64,000 nt of DNA from the NCBI GenBank assembly GCA_016844945.1, contig JAERTJ010000151.1, forward strand, positions 38,679-102,678, given 5' to 3'. Positions 27,375 to 35,661 of this stretch are shown here, piece by piece. Position 1 is the stretch's first letter. Every line of letters begins with the position of its first letter. The DNA is from Fidelibacterota bacterium (lineage in GTDB: Bacteria > Fidelibacterota > UBA8477 > JABMPR01). The notes below the pieces were generated by a model. It was not told where the DNA came from, searched no databases, and saw only the letters and a list, made by a program, of their open reading frames with translations. A program made the translations under genes and the position numbers.

Positions 27375-27650
27375 GCATTCAATTGCCCCACCTTTTAAGA
27401 TGGGGTTTAAAATTTTAGACTCTAAAGAGGGCTTCAGCCCAACCCTACCTTGCATATGCTTTGGGGTTAAAACCCTAGCCTATTTCACAGATTCATGACC
27501 CCGGGCTTAAAAGCCAGGGCAATTGATGCAAAACAAGATCTTAATCGAGTCAAGCACAGAAAATCTGCAGGAGCGTAGGTCCAATATTGCTGCCCCGCCT
27601 TTCAAGGAGGGGGTCAAAGATTTACAATTAGAAGGGGCTTTAGCCCAACC
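27375..27650. repeat. Cluster of short palindromic repeats, convergent gap 1
   Basis: Members seen: GGGCTTCAGCCC (27429-27440), GGGGTTAAAACCCT (27463-27476), GGCTTAAAAGCC (27504-27515), GGGCTTTAGCCC (27635-27646) and the looser CCCCACCTTTTAAGATGGGG (27386-27405). Each is an AT-centred palindrome with GC-rich arms, spaced by 20-40 bases, or about 120 bases in one case. The same three types recur at 54381-54831. The gap lies between converging genes (frdB and the FG-GAP gene). I see no coding potential in 27276-27739; the short frames there just read through the repeats. Confidence 0.75.
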
Positions 27651-27739
27651 TGTCATGCAAACACCTGGTGTAAAAGAGGGATTGCTTCGTCCACCGCAGG
27701 TGCGGTGTCCTCGCAAAGACACCTTGGCAAGAGAGTGGT

Positions 27740-29704
27740 CTACTTGAGCAGAGTCACCTTCTGCGTCTGAATCTGCCCGCCTGATTCTAACACAACCAGG
27801 TACAGACCGGCATCTAGCTGCTTGCCTCTAACATCCGATCCACCCCAACTATAATCATGAGCTCCAGCAGGCAATGTTGAATGGACCAGAACATTGACCA
27901 GCCGACCCGTGAGATCATATACGCTGAGTGAGACATTTGTTGTAGCATTCAACTCAAAACGTATCTGTGTCTCAGGGTTAAATGGATTAGGGTAAGCGGT
28001 ATATAGTCTTGATGTGTGAGGTGTTTGTGTAGTCTCCTCAACACCAACAGTGGTCAAATTTTCAAAATAGTTGAAGGTGCCATCGTAATTACCCACCGTC
28101 AGATCAAAATCCCCATCTCCATCCAGGTCAGCGAGTGCAGGTGTGGCGTTTTGTCCAACTGTCATCTCAGATAGTGAGTCTGTATACTCAACCCAGACGC
28201 CATTCTCAAGACTGAAGTATTTTACGGCTCTAAAACTTTTACCCACAATCATATCCAGGTTTCCATTCTGATTGACATCACCCAGAGTAGGTACTGCATT
28301 GCTCCCAACATCTATACCAGCAAACTGTGATGCATCTTCAGTCCACACAGGACTGGAAGCATCCCCTGTATTTTCATAATAACCAATTTCTCCATCTTCA
28401 CGCCCTAGAACAAGATCTAAATCTTGATCTCCATCCAAATCGTAAAATCTTGGGCAGGACCATCCTCCGGTACTAATTCCTGTAAACATGGTGGATTGAT
28501 AGCTAAAACTTGTACCGCTATTTTGGTAGTAGTATAAATTCCCACTAAGATCTCCAATAGCCAGATCTATATGCCCATCACCATCCAGATCCCCAGCTCC
28601 TACAGCTGAATAGATCGAATGGTCAATACTGCTAAACCTCGAGTGGTTGGCTGTCCAAGCAGGTCCAGAAACTGTCCCTGTGTTTTCATAGTATTTGATA
28701 TCGCCCATTTGACTACCGCTAAGCATATCCTGATCACCATCCTGATCAAAATCGATAAATACCGGGTTGCTGGCGCCACCCACATCAATGACACCACCAA
28801 AAAGGGATGTGACTGCAGACCAGGAAGGACTGGTAAGACTGCCAGAGTTTCTATAGTATTTTAATGGTCCAGAGGCAGTTCCATGTACAAGGTCTAATTT
28901 TCCGCCTCCAGTGAGATCAACCAGACAGGGTGAGTTCCAGTAGTCATCCTGACCAAGCCCTGAAAAGAATCCATCTACACTCGCCCAAAGCCAGGTTGTG
29001 TTGTCCCCATCATTGCGGTAGTATCTAAATCCATGACCATCTCTACCGACCAAAAGATCAATATCTCCATCGGCATCCAGATCTGAAAACCATGGGTATG
29101 CATAGAGTCCCACATCAAACCAGCTCACTGAATTTCCCTCAAGAAAAATAGCCGCATCGGGTGTCCCAAAATTTTCGTAATAGAGCACTTCACCAGATTC
29201 ACTGAGACCGACAACCATATCCAGATCATCATCGCCATCCATATCAGCCAGGTCTGGTACCGGATTTGGACCTGTCAGGAGATGACTGAAATAATCATCA
29301 ACCCTCGAGTATTCGGCACTCTCGGCTGATCCAATATTATCATATAATTGAATCCCGTTATAACCACCGGTTACCAGGTCAAGGTCACCATCATTGTCCA
29401 GATCGACACAAACACCTACCTCTGCATCCAACTCCAATACATTCTCAAATATATTAGGACCCGCCTGGAAATTGGGATTAGTCACCGAACCTGAATTTTC
29501 AAAATAGAGGGGTCTATCACTCACACTTCCCAGAATCATGTCGGCATCACCATCGTTATCAAGATCTGCAAACCTTGGTTGTGAAAATGGGAGTGATGGG
29601 ATTCCACTTGGGTTAAAAATATTGTCGTTTTGCTGCCACATCTGGGCCTGACATGTGACGCTGAAGAGTAATAGAAGTCTAGGTAAATTTTGGACGATGG
29701 ACAT
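27740..29704 (-). CDS. FG-GAP/VCBS repeat protein with type IX C-terminal sorting domain
   Basis: 654 residues. Signal peptide LLLLFSVTCQA. About ten FG-GAP-like repeats of some 50 residues fill residues 40-560, each with a DLDGDGDLDLVVG-type calcium loop (for example DLDNDGDADMILG, DMDGDDDLDMVVG, DVNQNGNLDMIVG) and a YYENTG spacer. They should form a calcium-bound propeller at the cell surface. The C-terminal sorting domain (about 575-654) has AYPNPFNPETQIRFEL, VSLSVYDLTGRLVNVL and LDAGLYLVVL. Such proteins usually act in adhesion or carbohydrate binding. No catalytic domain is visible. It ends within 100 bases of the palindrome cluster. Confidence 0.88.
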   Translation of the reverse strand: MSIVQNLPRLLLLFSVTCQAQMWQQNDNIFNPSGIPSLPFSQPRFADLDNDGDADMILGSVSDRPLYFENSGSVTNPNFQAGPNIFENVLELDAEVGVCVDLDNDGDLDLVTGGYNGIQLYDNIGSAESAEYSRVDDYFSHLLTGPNPVPDLADMDGDDDLDMVVGLSESGEVLYYENFGTPDAAIFLEGNSVSWFDVGLYAYPWFSDLDADGDIDLLVGRDGHGFRYYRNDGDNTTWLWASVDGFFSGLGQDDYWNSPCLVDLTGGGKLDLVHGTASGPLKYYRNSGSLTSPSWSAVTSLFGGVIDVGGASNPVFIDFDQDGDQDMLSGSQMGDIKYYENTGTVSGPAWTANHSRFSSIDHSIYSAVGAGDLDGDGHIDLAIGDLSGNLYYYQNSGTSFSYQSTMFTGISTGGWSCPRFYDLDGDQDLDLVLGREDGEIGYYENTGDASSPVWTEDASQFAGIDVGSNAVPTLGDVNQNGNLDMIVGKSFRAVKYFSLENGVWVEYTDSLSEMTVGQNATPALADLDGDGDFDLTVGNYDGTFNYFENLTTVGVEETTQTPHTSRLYTAYPNPFNPETQIRFELNATTNVSLSVYDLTGRLVNVLVHSTLPAGAHDYSWGGSDVRGKQLDAGLYLVVLESGGQIQTQKVTLLK

Positions 29705-29818
29705 GATAGCCTTTCAAATAATTGTTGATCGGGATGAATCTATCGGCATACCAAGTGATTGCAAGCCATAAGCAGTTAGTAAATACGACTTTACGTTTAA
29801 TCTATAAGGGAAGGTGTG

Positions 29819-31039
29819 TTATTCGAAAGTTGACGCTTTTAGCAATAACTCATCCCATTCATCTTCCCAGTTTGAATCTATGGTAATGCCTCCCCCAGTA
29901 CCCAGGCTCAGCTCGAGTCCCTCCTGAAGCATGGTTCGTATAGCAATATTGAAACAGAATTCACCATCAGGATGAAAGTATCCAATTGACCCAGTATAAA
30001 CACCACGGGAATCTATTTCCAGTTCATCAATAACCTCCAAAGCTCTCTTTTTAGGACAACCTGTGATTGAGCCACCAGGAAACATTGATAAGAGGGCATC
30101 AATGGGGTTCATATCGGAATTTATGGATCCCTTTACCCTTGAGAAAGTGTGCCAGACTTTTGGCAGTTTTCGAACCTCTTTTACGGACTCCAGGCGGACA
30201 CTCCCAATTTCACAGACTTCCCCCAAATCATTTCTGAGGAGGTCAGTAATCATGAATAGCTCAGCCTGTTCTTTGTCGCTGGAGAGCAGTTCCTGTTTTA
30301 ACTGCTCATCTGCGTTCATTTCCGCTGATCTTGATCGCGTCCCCTTAATGGGTTCAGTCGTCAACGTCCCATTGGAAAAATGCAAAAATAGCTCGGGAGA
30401 AAGTGAGTGCACGCTACTGTTCTCATGCTCAAAATATGCGGCATAAGCAGCAGGGTGTTGTTTGAGTAGACACTCATAAAGTGGTCTGGATGGCAGTTTT
30501 GTTGACGCCTTCAACCGCTGGGTGTAATTAATCTGGTAGAAGTCTCCTGCTCGTATATAATCCAGAATCTTTTGAATCGATTTTTGATACTGGTAGTGTT
30601 GCACCCCGGGTTCAAACCGAAGTGAAGGTTTTGAACTTGGTACAGGTTGAATACTTGATAGTAACTCTTCTACCTGTAATGCAAGGTCAGTTAATGCCCC
30701 ACCAAACAGGAGTTCTCCATCCACGTACTCCAGCCAGGAACTATAGGCATGCATAACCACCAGTGGTTGTCTGGAGATGTGTCTTGAGGCCACATTTTTC
30801 AGCGCAAGACCCAGATCATAACTCAGATACCCCGCACACAGATTCGTCTTATTTTCCTCAACAAAGTGAGTGAACCCCTCTAATTCACTGATGTCATGTA
30901 GAATAAAACTGGATTCAGGTTCAATCGCTAAAAATTTACGCCAGTAATTCTTTCCTTCGGAATCTGTGCGAAAGACTCCCTGAATTTTAGAAGGAAGAGC
31001 CGATAGGAGGTGGTTCCACTGTGTCTGTGAGAGTTTCAT
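29819..31039 (-). CDS. pabB: Aminodeoxychorismate synthase component I
   Basis: 406 residues. Converts chorismate and ammonia to 4-amino-4-deoxychorismate for folate. Chorismate-binding core with EPIKGTRSR: the Lys of PIKGT is the PabB nucleophile, whereas TrpE has Ala there, so this is PabB. MITDLLRNDLGEV, FPGGSITGCPKKRALEVIDE and GVYTGSIGYF complete the active site. The amino-terminal domain is present (about 1-130). A start at 31039 leaves 10 bases after pabA; a longer in-frame start would run 104 bases into pabA and give an unnatural leader. No pabC lyase gene is in the window. Confidence 0.9.
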   Translation of the reverse strand: MKLSQTQWNHLLSALPSKIQGVFRTDSEGKNYWRKFLAIEPESSFILHDISELEGFTHFVEENKTNLCAGYLSYDLGLALKNVASRHISRQPLVVMHAYSSWLEYVDGELLFGGALTDLALQVEELLSSIQPVPSSKPSLRFEPGVQHYQYQKSIQKILDYIRAGDFYQINYTQRLKASTKLPSRPLYECLLKQHPAAYAAYFEHENSSVHSLSPELFLHFSNGTLTTEPIKGTRSRSAEMNADEQLKQELLSSDKEQAELFMITDLLRNDLGEVCEIGSVRLESVKEVRKLPKVWHTFSRVKGSINSDMNPIDALLSMFPGGSITGCPKKRALEVIDELEIDSRGVYTGSIGYFHPDGEFCFNIAIRTMLQEGLELSLGTGGGITIDSNWEDEWDELLLKASTFE

Positions 31040-31049
31040 GGAAGTCAAC

Positions 31050-31610
31050 TCAGCAAACCAGAAAATTTTGAATGATTTTGTCTCCCATGGGCTCCATGAG
31101 AAATGATTCGGGATGAAATTGTAGACCAAACACGGGATAAGTTTCATGCTCAATGGACATTATATCACCCATGGCATCAACAGAGGTTACGATATAATCT
31201 TCTGGAACCCTATCAATTACCAGCGAATGATACCGAGCCACATCAAATGCTTCGGGCAGACCATCCATCAGCCTTGAATCGCTGTGGGTAATGGGACTTG
31301 TTTTGCCAAAAAGAAGTTGTTGCGCCTGCTTGACCCCTCTTCCCGATGCCACAGCCAGACATTGATGTCCGAGACAAATCCCCAGGATTGGCGTCGATTT
31401 AAAAAAGGAGTGAATGATCGGAATACACTCTCCTGATGAGCGAGGTGTTTTGGGTCCTGGACTTAAGATAATTTTTTCTGGAGCGAGTTGTTTGATCTGC
31501 TCAAGTTGCATTTCATCATTTTTTATTACTTGGACGTCAGCTCCCAATCGTGATACCTGCTGATACAGGTTAAAAGTGAAGGAATCATAATTATCGATTA
31601 GTAGAATCAA
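31050..31610 (-). CDS. pabA: Aminodeoxychorismate/anthranilate synthase glutamine amidotransferase subunit
   Basis: 186 residues, a full-length class I glutamine amidotransferase that feeds ammonia to PabB. IDNYDSFTFNLYQ at the start, oxyanion SPGPKTP, nucleophile Cys79 in LGICLGHQCLAV, RYHSLVI, and the His/Glu pair in LQFHPESF near residue 172. Its position just before pabB supports the folate role; many genomes share one such subunit between PabB and TrpE, and no trp genes are nearby. A TPR lipoprotein gene ends 25 bases after its start on the opposite side, on the same strand. Confidence 0.92.
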   Translation of the reverse strand: MILLIDNYDSFTFNLYQQVSRLGADVQVIKNDEMQLEQIKQLAPEKIILSPGPKTPRSSGECIPIIHSFFKSTPILGICLGHQCLAVASGRGVKQAQQLLFGKTSPITHSDSRLMDGLPEAFDVARYHSLVIDRVPEDYIVTSVDAMGDIMSIEHETYPVFGLQFHPESFLMEPMGDKIIQNFLVC

Positions 31611-31635
31611 GCTAGAATTATCCAGGCCATTATTG

Positions 31636-32586
31636 TTACTTTTCTCCCAGCATTTTCATCCGCTCCAAACGCTCAGACTCATTCTTCTTTAACCAAACAT
31701 CCTGGGATAGCAAATCCCATGCTTTCTTGAAATGGGGAGCAGCTTCCGCGACCTTCCCCTGTATAGTCAGGCATTCTGCAATTTCTTCTGAGACATATCC
31801 GTCCTCGGGGTTTCCAGAGTCTTTGATCTCCTGTTCAAGAGACAGTTGCATCTCTAATGCCTGATCAATATTGCCCAGTGATCGGTGGGTTCTGGCGATG
31901 CACCATTTTGCAATCTGCGTTTCCTGGACTTGTTCCTTTAGTTTTCGCCAGGCATATCCCTTTTCAAATATCTCCAGGGCTTTCTCAAAGTTGCCCATAT
32001 CGTGGTAAGTCCAGCCAATATTGTTGTACAGTGAACCCAACCACCCGTTTGCCCGCTGGTCAGAGCTACTTTCTGCAAGCTCCATCGCCTTTTCATTCCA
32101 GATCAATTGTTGAGCAGGTTTTTCCACAATCCCCAGCATGTGAGCGGCATCCACAGCGTAAAAATCTGCACCCTCCTGTTTGCCCAAAGCCCAGGCTTTG
32201 AGAAAGAGGGCTTTAGAATCCTCTGCCTTCCCCGATGAGTTAAGTGTTCTTCCCCGTTCAAGCAGGTACCGAACCTGAGGAATGGGCTGATCAGGATTCA
32301 ACTCTTTCTCGATTTCATCCAAAAGCTTATTTGCCTCTTCAAATTTCTGTTGGAGTCCCAGAGTTCGACTAATTTGAGTTTTCAACTCAAGAATGTATTC
32401 GGTGGATTCACTACTGACCTTTTGGGATAATATTTCCCGAAATTTTAACTCCGTTGCGGCAGGATCGTTGTAGTTCCATAATTTATCAAAATCTCGCATG
32501 GTTGTTTCCTCTTCAAGTTTTTTTTGGGTTGAGCAACTTATTGCCAGCACCAACACGCACCAAATAAGAGCGTTTCTTTTTAACAT
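31636..32586 (-). CDS. TPR-repeat lipoprotein
   Basis: 316 residues. Signal peptide with lipobox LAISC (Cys18). The mature protein is alpha-helical with about six TPR-like repeats; the clearest are the two around 200-260: SLYNNIGWTYHDMGNFEKAL and KWCIARTHRSLGNIDQALEM. TPRs bind partner proteins; the partner is not evident. It is the first gene of the minus-strand unit leading to pabA and pabB, with a 25-base gap, though a functional link to folate is unlikely. Confidence 0.85.
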   Translation of the reverse strand: MLKRNALIWCVLVLAISCSTQKKLEEETTMRDFDKLWNYNDPAATELKFREILSQKVSSESTEYILELKTQISRTLGLQQKFEEANKLLDEIEKELNPDQPIPQVRYLLERGRTLNSSGKAEDSKALFLKAWALGKQEGADFYAVDAAHMLGIVEKPAQQLIWNEKAMELAESSSDQRANGWLGSLYNNIGWTYHDMGNFEKALEIFEKGYAWRKLKEQVQETQIAKWCIARTHRSLGNIDQALEMQLSLEQEIKDSGNPEDGYVSEEIAECLTIQGKVAEAAPHFKKAWDLLSQDVWLKKNESERLERMKMLGEK

Positions 32587-32627
32587 GTCCCTATATCCAA
32601 ATTTTATAAACTGTTAAAAATTATCAT

Positions 32628-32655
32628 TTGTTAATATCAAATTAAGATTTATGCT
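32628..32655 (+). promoter_or_regulatory. Candidate promoter of the 32731 lipoprotein gene
   Basis: TTGTTA (32628-32633), 16-base spacer and TATGCT (32650-32655). Between it and the start codon are two perfect palindromes, TCCCAGGTGGGA (32681-32692) and TCAGAATATTCTGA (32698-32711), which could be operators or leader hairpins. Confidence 0.35.
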
Positions 32656-32730
32656 ACACGTGCAAACAAAAATTATTGGATCCCAGGTGGGAACAAATCA
32701 GAATATTCTGACGTGAAAGGGAGACAACAA

Positions 32731-33429
32731 ATGCAAAAATCCTTAAAATATGGCTACTCACGTGGAGCAACTTGGTTGCTTGTCATTTACTTGTCCGTCA
32801 TGGTTTCAGGATGTGCAACCCGTCCCGATGCACTTCCGCCTGAAGAAGCACGCATCTTGCAAACACGAGAATTTAATGGTAGTCCAGATGAAGTGGCAAA
32901 GGCTGTTTCCATCGTTTTACAGGAAATGCACTATACGTTAGATAATGTGGATATGGGGCTGGGTATTATCACAGCCACCCGGTCCTCCGAATATTCTCTG
33001 GCACCCATCAGCAAGGAGCTGCAAAGTGGGAATACTGAATTTTCAGATGAGTTGGGTACTTTCTGCCTGGTTGCTGGAGGTATTGTTCTAGCCGTTCTCT
33101 TGTTCAGCTGGATTTTTGATAAGACGGATGATGATGATGACGAGGACGAAGAGGAGAGACACGAACGAAGGGATAGATCTTACCACTCACATTCACACAG
33201 TGGCTCATCATGGTCCCTGTTTGGTGGAAGCGATGACTCTGGACCGGATTCATATACGTATACTATGACCATCAATATGGAAGCACTTACACTCCAACAG
33301 ACAAAAGTGTATGTTACCGTCCAGGGTAAGCACAGGGAAGGGAATGAAGTTGTGAAATCCGGACCCGTACAAGATCAACAATTCTATATAGATTTCTTTA
33401 CACGCTTGCAAACGACGCTTAACAATTAA
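32731..33429 (+). CDS. Lipoprotein of unknown function with His/Ser-rich segment
   Basis: 232 residues. Lipobox VMVSGC, Cys28. The N-terminal mature part (TREFNGSPDEVAKAVSIVLQ followed by MGLGIITATRSS) resembles domains of outer-membrane-associated lipoproteins in which a variable is computed from a pair of strands and a helix (DUF4810/YajI-like), but I cannot name it. One central hydrophobic span (about 112-130) is followed by an Asp/Glu run (DKTDDDDDEDEEE) and a His/Ser-rich stretch (YHSHSHSGSS), so it may bind metal. The ATG at 32731 follows GGGAG by 8 bases; a GTG at 32713 is in frame but lies before that site. Confidence 0.65.
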   Translation: MQKSLKYGYSRGATWLLVIYLSVMVSGCATRPDALPPEEARILQTREFNGSPDEVAKAVSIVLQEMHYTLDNVDMGLGIITATRSSEYSLAPISKELQSGNTEFSDELGTFCLVAGGIVLAVLLFSWIFDKTDDDDDEDEEERHERRDRSYHSHSHSGSSWSLFGGSDDSGPDSYTYTMTINMEALTLQQTKVYVTVQGKHREGNEVVKSGPVQDQQFYIDFFTRLQTTLNN

Positions 33430-33656
33430 GGAGATTCCCTCAGACGATTGATACCAGTTACTGAACGCGACATGGTTTATTGATATCAAGTCCTTCAATT
33501 CTGGACACTGGTTTTTAAAGGCAGATCAGTTTTCGGTTACCAAGGATGTCATGAATGGATTTAATTAGGAATGTTCTCGCATTATTTATGGGAACAAGTA
33601 TTGCACATGTCAACTTTCTTCCTAGTTTTAAACATTCAGCAAACGAGGAGGTTTAC

Positions 33657-35156
33657 ATGAAATTTGTCAAGACAACGCTTGTGCTTTTTTTGATTATGGG
33701 AGCGTTGATCGCTCAAGATGGTACCATCATTCCAGCGCAGAGGTCAGCGATTTCTGCCCTCGCTCAACAAAATGGATTCACCCAGCTCAGTCTGGACAAT
33801 TATCTTCAATTCAACTACAACTCAAAACTGGATAACTTGTCTAAGGAAAACGCCGTTCTGGTGATTCAGGCATTTCAATCTGATAATAAGCCCAGACCCA
33901 TGGTGATACCAGCTCCTGTGGCGACACAAAATACCACACCTACCCAGTTACCTGTGAAAGCAACACCAGCCCCCAAACCTAAAGCGCCATTAACGGCTAG
34001 TATTCTGGAAGCGGGTATGTCAAAACGCTTTTATCTGGTCGATGGTAATATCATTAGTGGTACCATTCTTAAAATCACTGGAGGAGTCTGCGAAATAGAA
34101 ACACCAGATGGTACACTACGAATTCCCAGTGCGGATATCCTTGAAGAAACTGCAAAAATCACTAAAAAAGATGATACCCGTTATGTTGGGCCCGTTCTCA
34201 AAGACAGCATGCAGGAGATTGTGATCCGATCAAAATACGGTGATGTGATAATCAATAAAAAAGACATCAAGGACATGGATCGTTTTCATGGGGGAAAACG
34301 TGTAGCCTGGGCCGAAGAGAAGAAAACCTTTTATCAGGGTGAAGCAGTACTTACAGATATTTTTATGGATCCTACTGCCTTCCCCCTTCCACCGCATACC
34401 TTTTACATTAGTGGTTTGTCCCTGGGATATGGCTTTACAGAGCGCTTTATGTTGCGGACTAAATTTGGCAGCAATTTCTCAGGTGATTTAAACCTCCAGG
34501 CACACTGGCGCTTTTATCATCGTCCCACAGCAGCCAAAGAATCTGCAGCGGCTCTGGGAATGAGTGTTCACCGTAATTATCCCATGAAAAATCTAGTTGC
34601 TCGATATTCTCAATTTATTGACATGGGAGATGGAACAACGCTTAATGAAAATACAGATTACGGCGTTGAGTATGTTATGGAAGACCCCGAGGCTGTTGGC
34701 ATTTATGCTGAACTCTATTTTGTGCAATCCTATCGACGGACTATGGAAAGTGGTCGAGGTAAAGTGGGTGCGCATTTTGGTGTCAGGACCAACAGTTTTC
34801 CCATGCTAAAAGATAACCTACTACACCCAGATAGTAGTAGTCTTGCCTGGATGGATGAAGGGGAATTTGCCGTTCCCTTCAGAGTATTTGCCGGGTTTGA
34901 ATATGACTTATCCAAAAACATGAAATTTCTGGCTGAAGTCTGGGCTGATAACGGTAATAAATACAGATCATTTTCCGAGAGTTGGGAGGACTATTTCGGT
35001 GATGATAGTCGCTTTGTCCTGGATGGCACTGGTGGAAAATACAGCATGCTGGATTTTGATTTTGGATTTCTATATGCGGTTAACGAATCCTTCCGTCTCG
35101 GAATTCATTTTCAACAACCCTATCTGGTCTTTTATTGGGAACTCTACGAATTGTAG
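33657..35156 (+). CDS. Exported protein with small beta module and C-terminal barrel-like region
   Basis: 499 residues. Signal peptide LVLFLIMGALIAQ. A Pro/Thr-rich linker (about 80-115) leads to a short beta module at about 118-200 (YLVDGNIISGTILKIT, IETPDGTLRIPSADI) seen also in the next two genes. The C-terminal 250 residues, with repeated aromatic strands (YISGLSLGYGFTERFMLRTK, FRVFAGFEYDLSKNMKFLAE and an end QPYLVFYWELYEL), look like an outer-membrane barrel. Start at ATG 33657 follows a perfect GAGGAGG by 5 bases; earlier in-frame starts lack a site and a signal sequence. No function is known to me. Confidence 0.7.
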   Translation: MKFVKTTLVLFLIMGALIAQDGTIIPAQRSAISALAQQNGFTQLSLDNYLQFNYNSKLDNLSKENAVLVIQAFQSDNKPRPMVIPAPVATQNTTPTQLPVKATPAPKPKAPLTASILEAGMSKRFYLVDGNIISGTILKITGGVCEIETPDGTLRIPSADILEETAKITKKDDTRYVGPVLKDSMQEIVIRSKYGDVIINKKDIKDMDRFHGGKRVAWAEEKKTFYQGEAVLTDIFMDPTAFPLPPHTFYISGLSLGYGFTERFMLRTKFGSNFSGDLNLQAHWRFYHRPTAAKESAAALGMSVHRNYPMKNLVARYSQFIDMGDGTTLNENTDYGVEYVMEDPEAVGIYAELYFVQSYRRTMESGRGKVGAHFGVRTNSFPMLKDNLLHPDSSSLAWMDEGEFAVPFRVFAGFEYDLSKNMKFLAEVWADNGNKYRSFSESWEDYFGDDSRFVLDGTGGKYSMLDFDFGFLYAVNESFRLGIHFQQPYLVFYWELYEL

Positions 35157-35172
35157 TTAAGCCTGTGATAAA

Positions 35173-35661
35173 ATGAGCAAGTCTCAATATTCATTCCGTA
35201 ATCTGACTGCCTGGTTAATTCTTAGCCTGGCAGTCGGGTTCGTCAACGCCCAAACCCCAAACAGCTTTACCGAACAAAACCGATTGATCCGTATCAAGAA
35301 AATAGCCACAGAATGGCAAGGATCTGTGTTGACGCTGCACACCCGAGATGAAACTAAAATCCGTGGGCGACTCATGGATGTTTCGGCTGGTGCCTACCAT
35401 TTAAAAGTTAATGATTATGAAACCATTGATATACCACTAGGGGATGTGGTCAAAGTAAGTTTTGAACCAGGCACCCCGGAAATATTGCTCAGTTTTGCCT
35501 CTGCAGTTATGGGTAGTGCTTTCCTCAGTGGTGCCTTGCTGATTGCTGATGAGGGAGCTTCCCAAGGTGAAGTAAGTGTCGCAGCCCTCATAGGGATGCT
35601 TGGTGGTGGGCTCTGGGGATACTCAACCTTTTATGAAACCGAGGTAATTGAGCTTGAATAA
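35173..35661 (+). CDS. Small exported membrane protein of unknown function
   Basis: 162 residues. Signal peptide (LTAWLILSLAVGFVNA), then a compact beta module (LTLHTRDETKIRGRLMDVS and the following strand up to IPLGDVVKVSF, about 52-105), then two Gly/Ala-rich hydrophobic segments (about 112-155). The module matches those in the flanking genes. Start 16 bases after the upstream stop; the last 8 bases overlap the start of the next gene. The set was probably translated as a unit. No catalytic motif is visible. Confidence 0.7.
   Translation: MSKSQYSFRNLTAWLILSLAVGFVNAQTPNSFTEQNRLIRIKKIATEWQGSVLTLHTRDETKIRGRLMDVSAGAYHLKVNDYETIDIPLGDVVKVSFEPGTPEILLSFASAVMGSAFLSGALLIADEGASQGEVSVAALIGMLGGGLWGYSTFYETEVIELE

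Noticed and set aside
31040..31153. Longer pabB start overlapping pabA
   Set aside because: The extra residues lie inside the conserved 3' end of pabA, have no family match and no ribosome-binding site.
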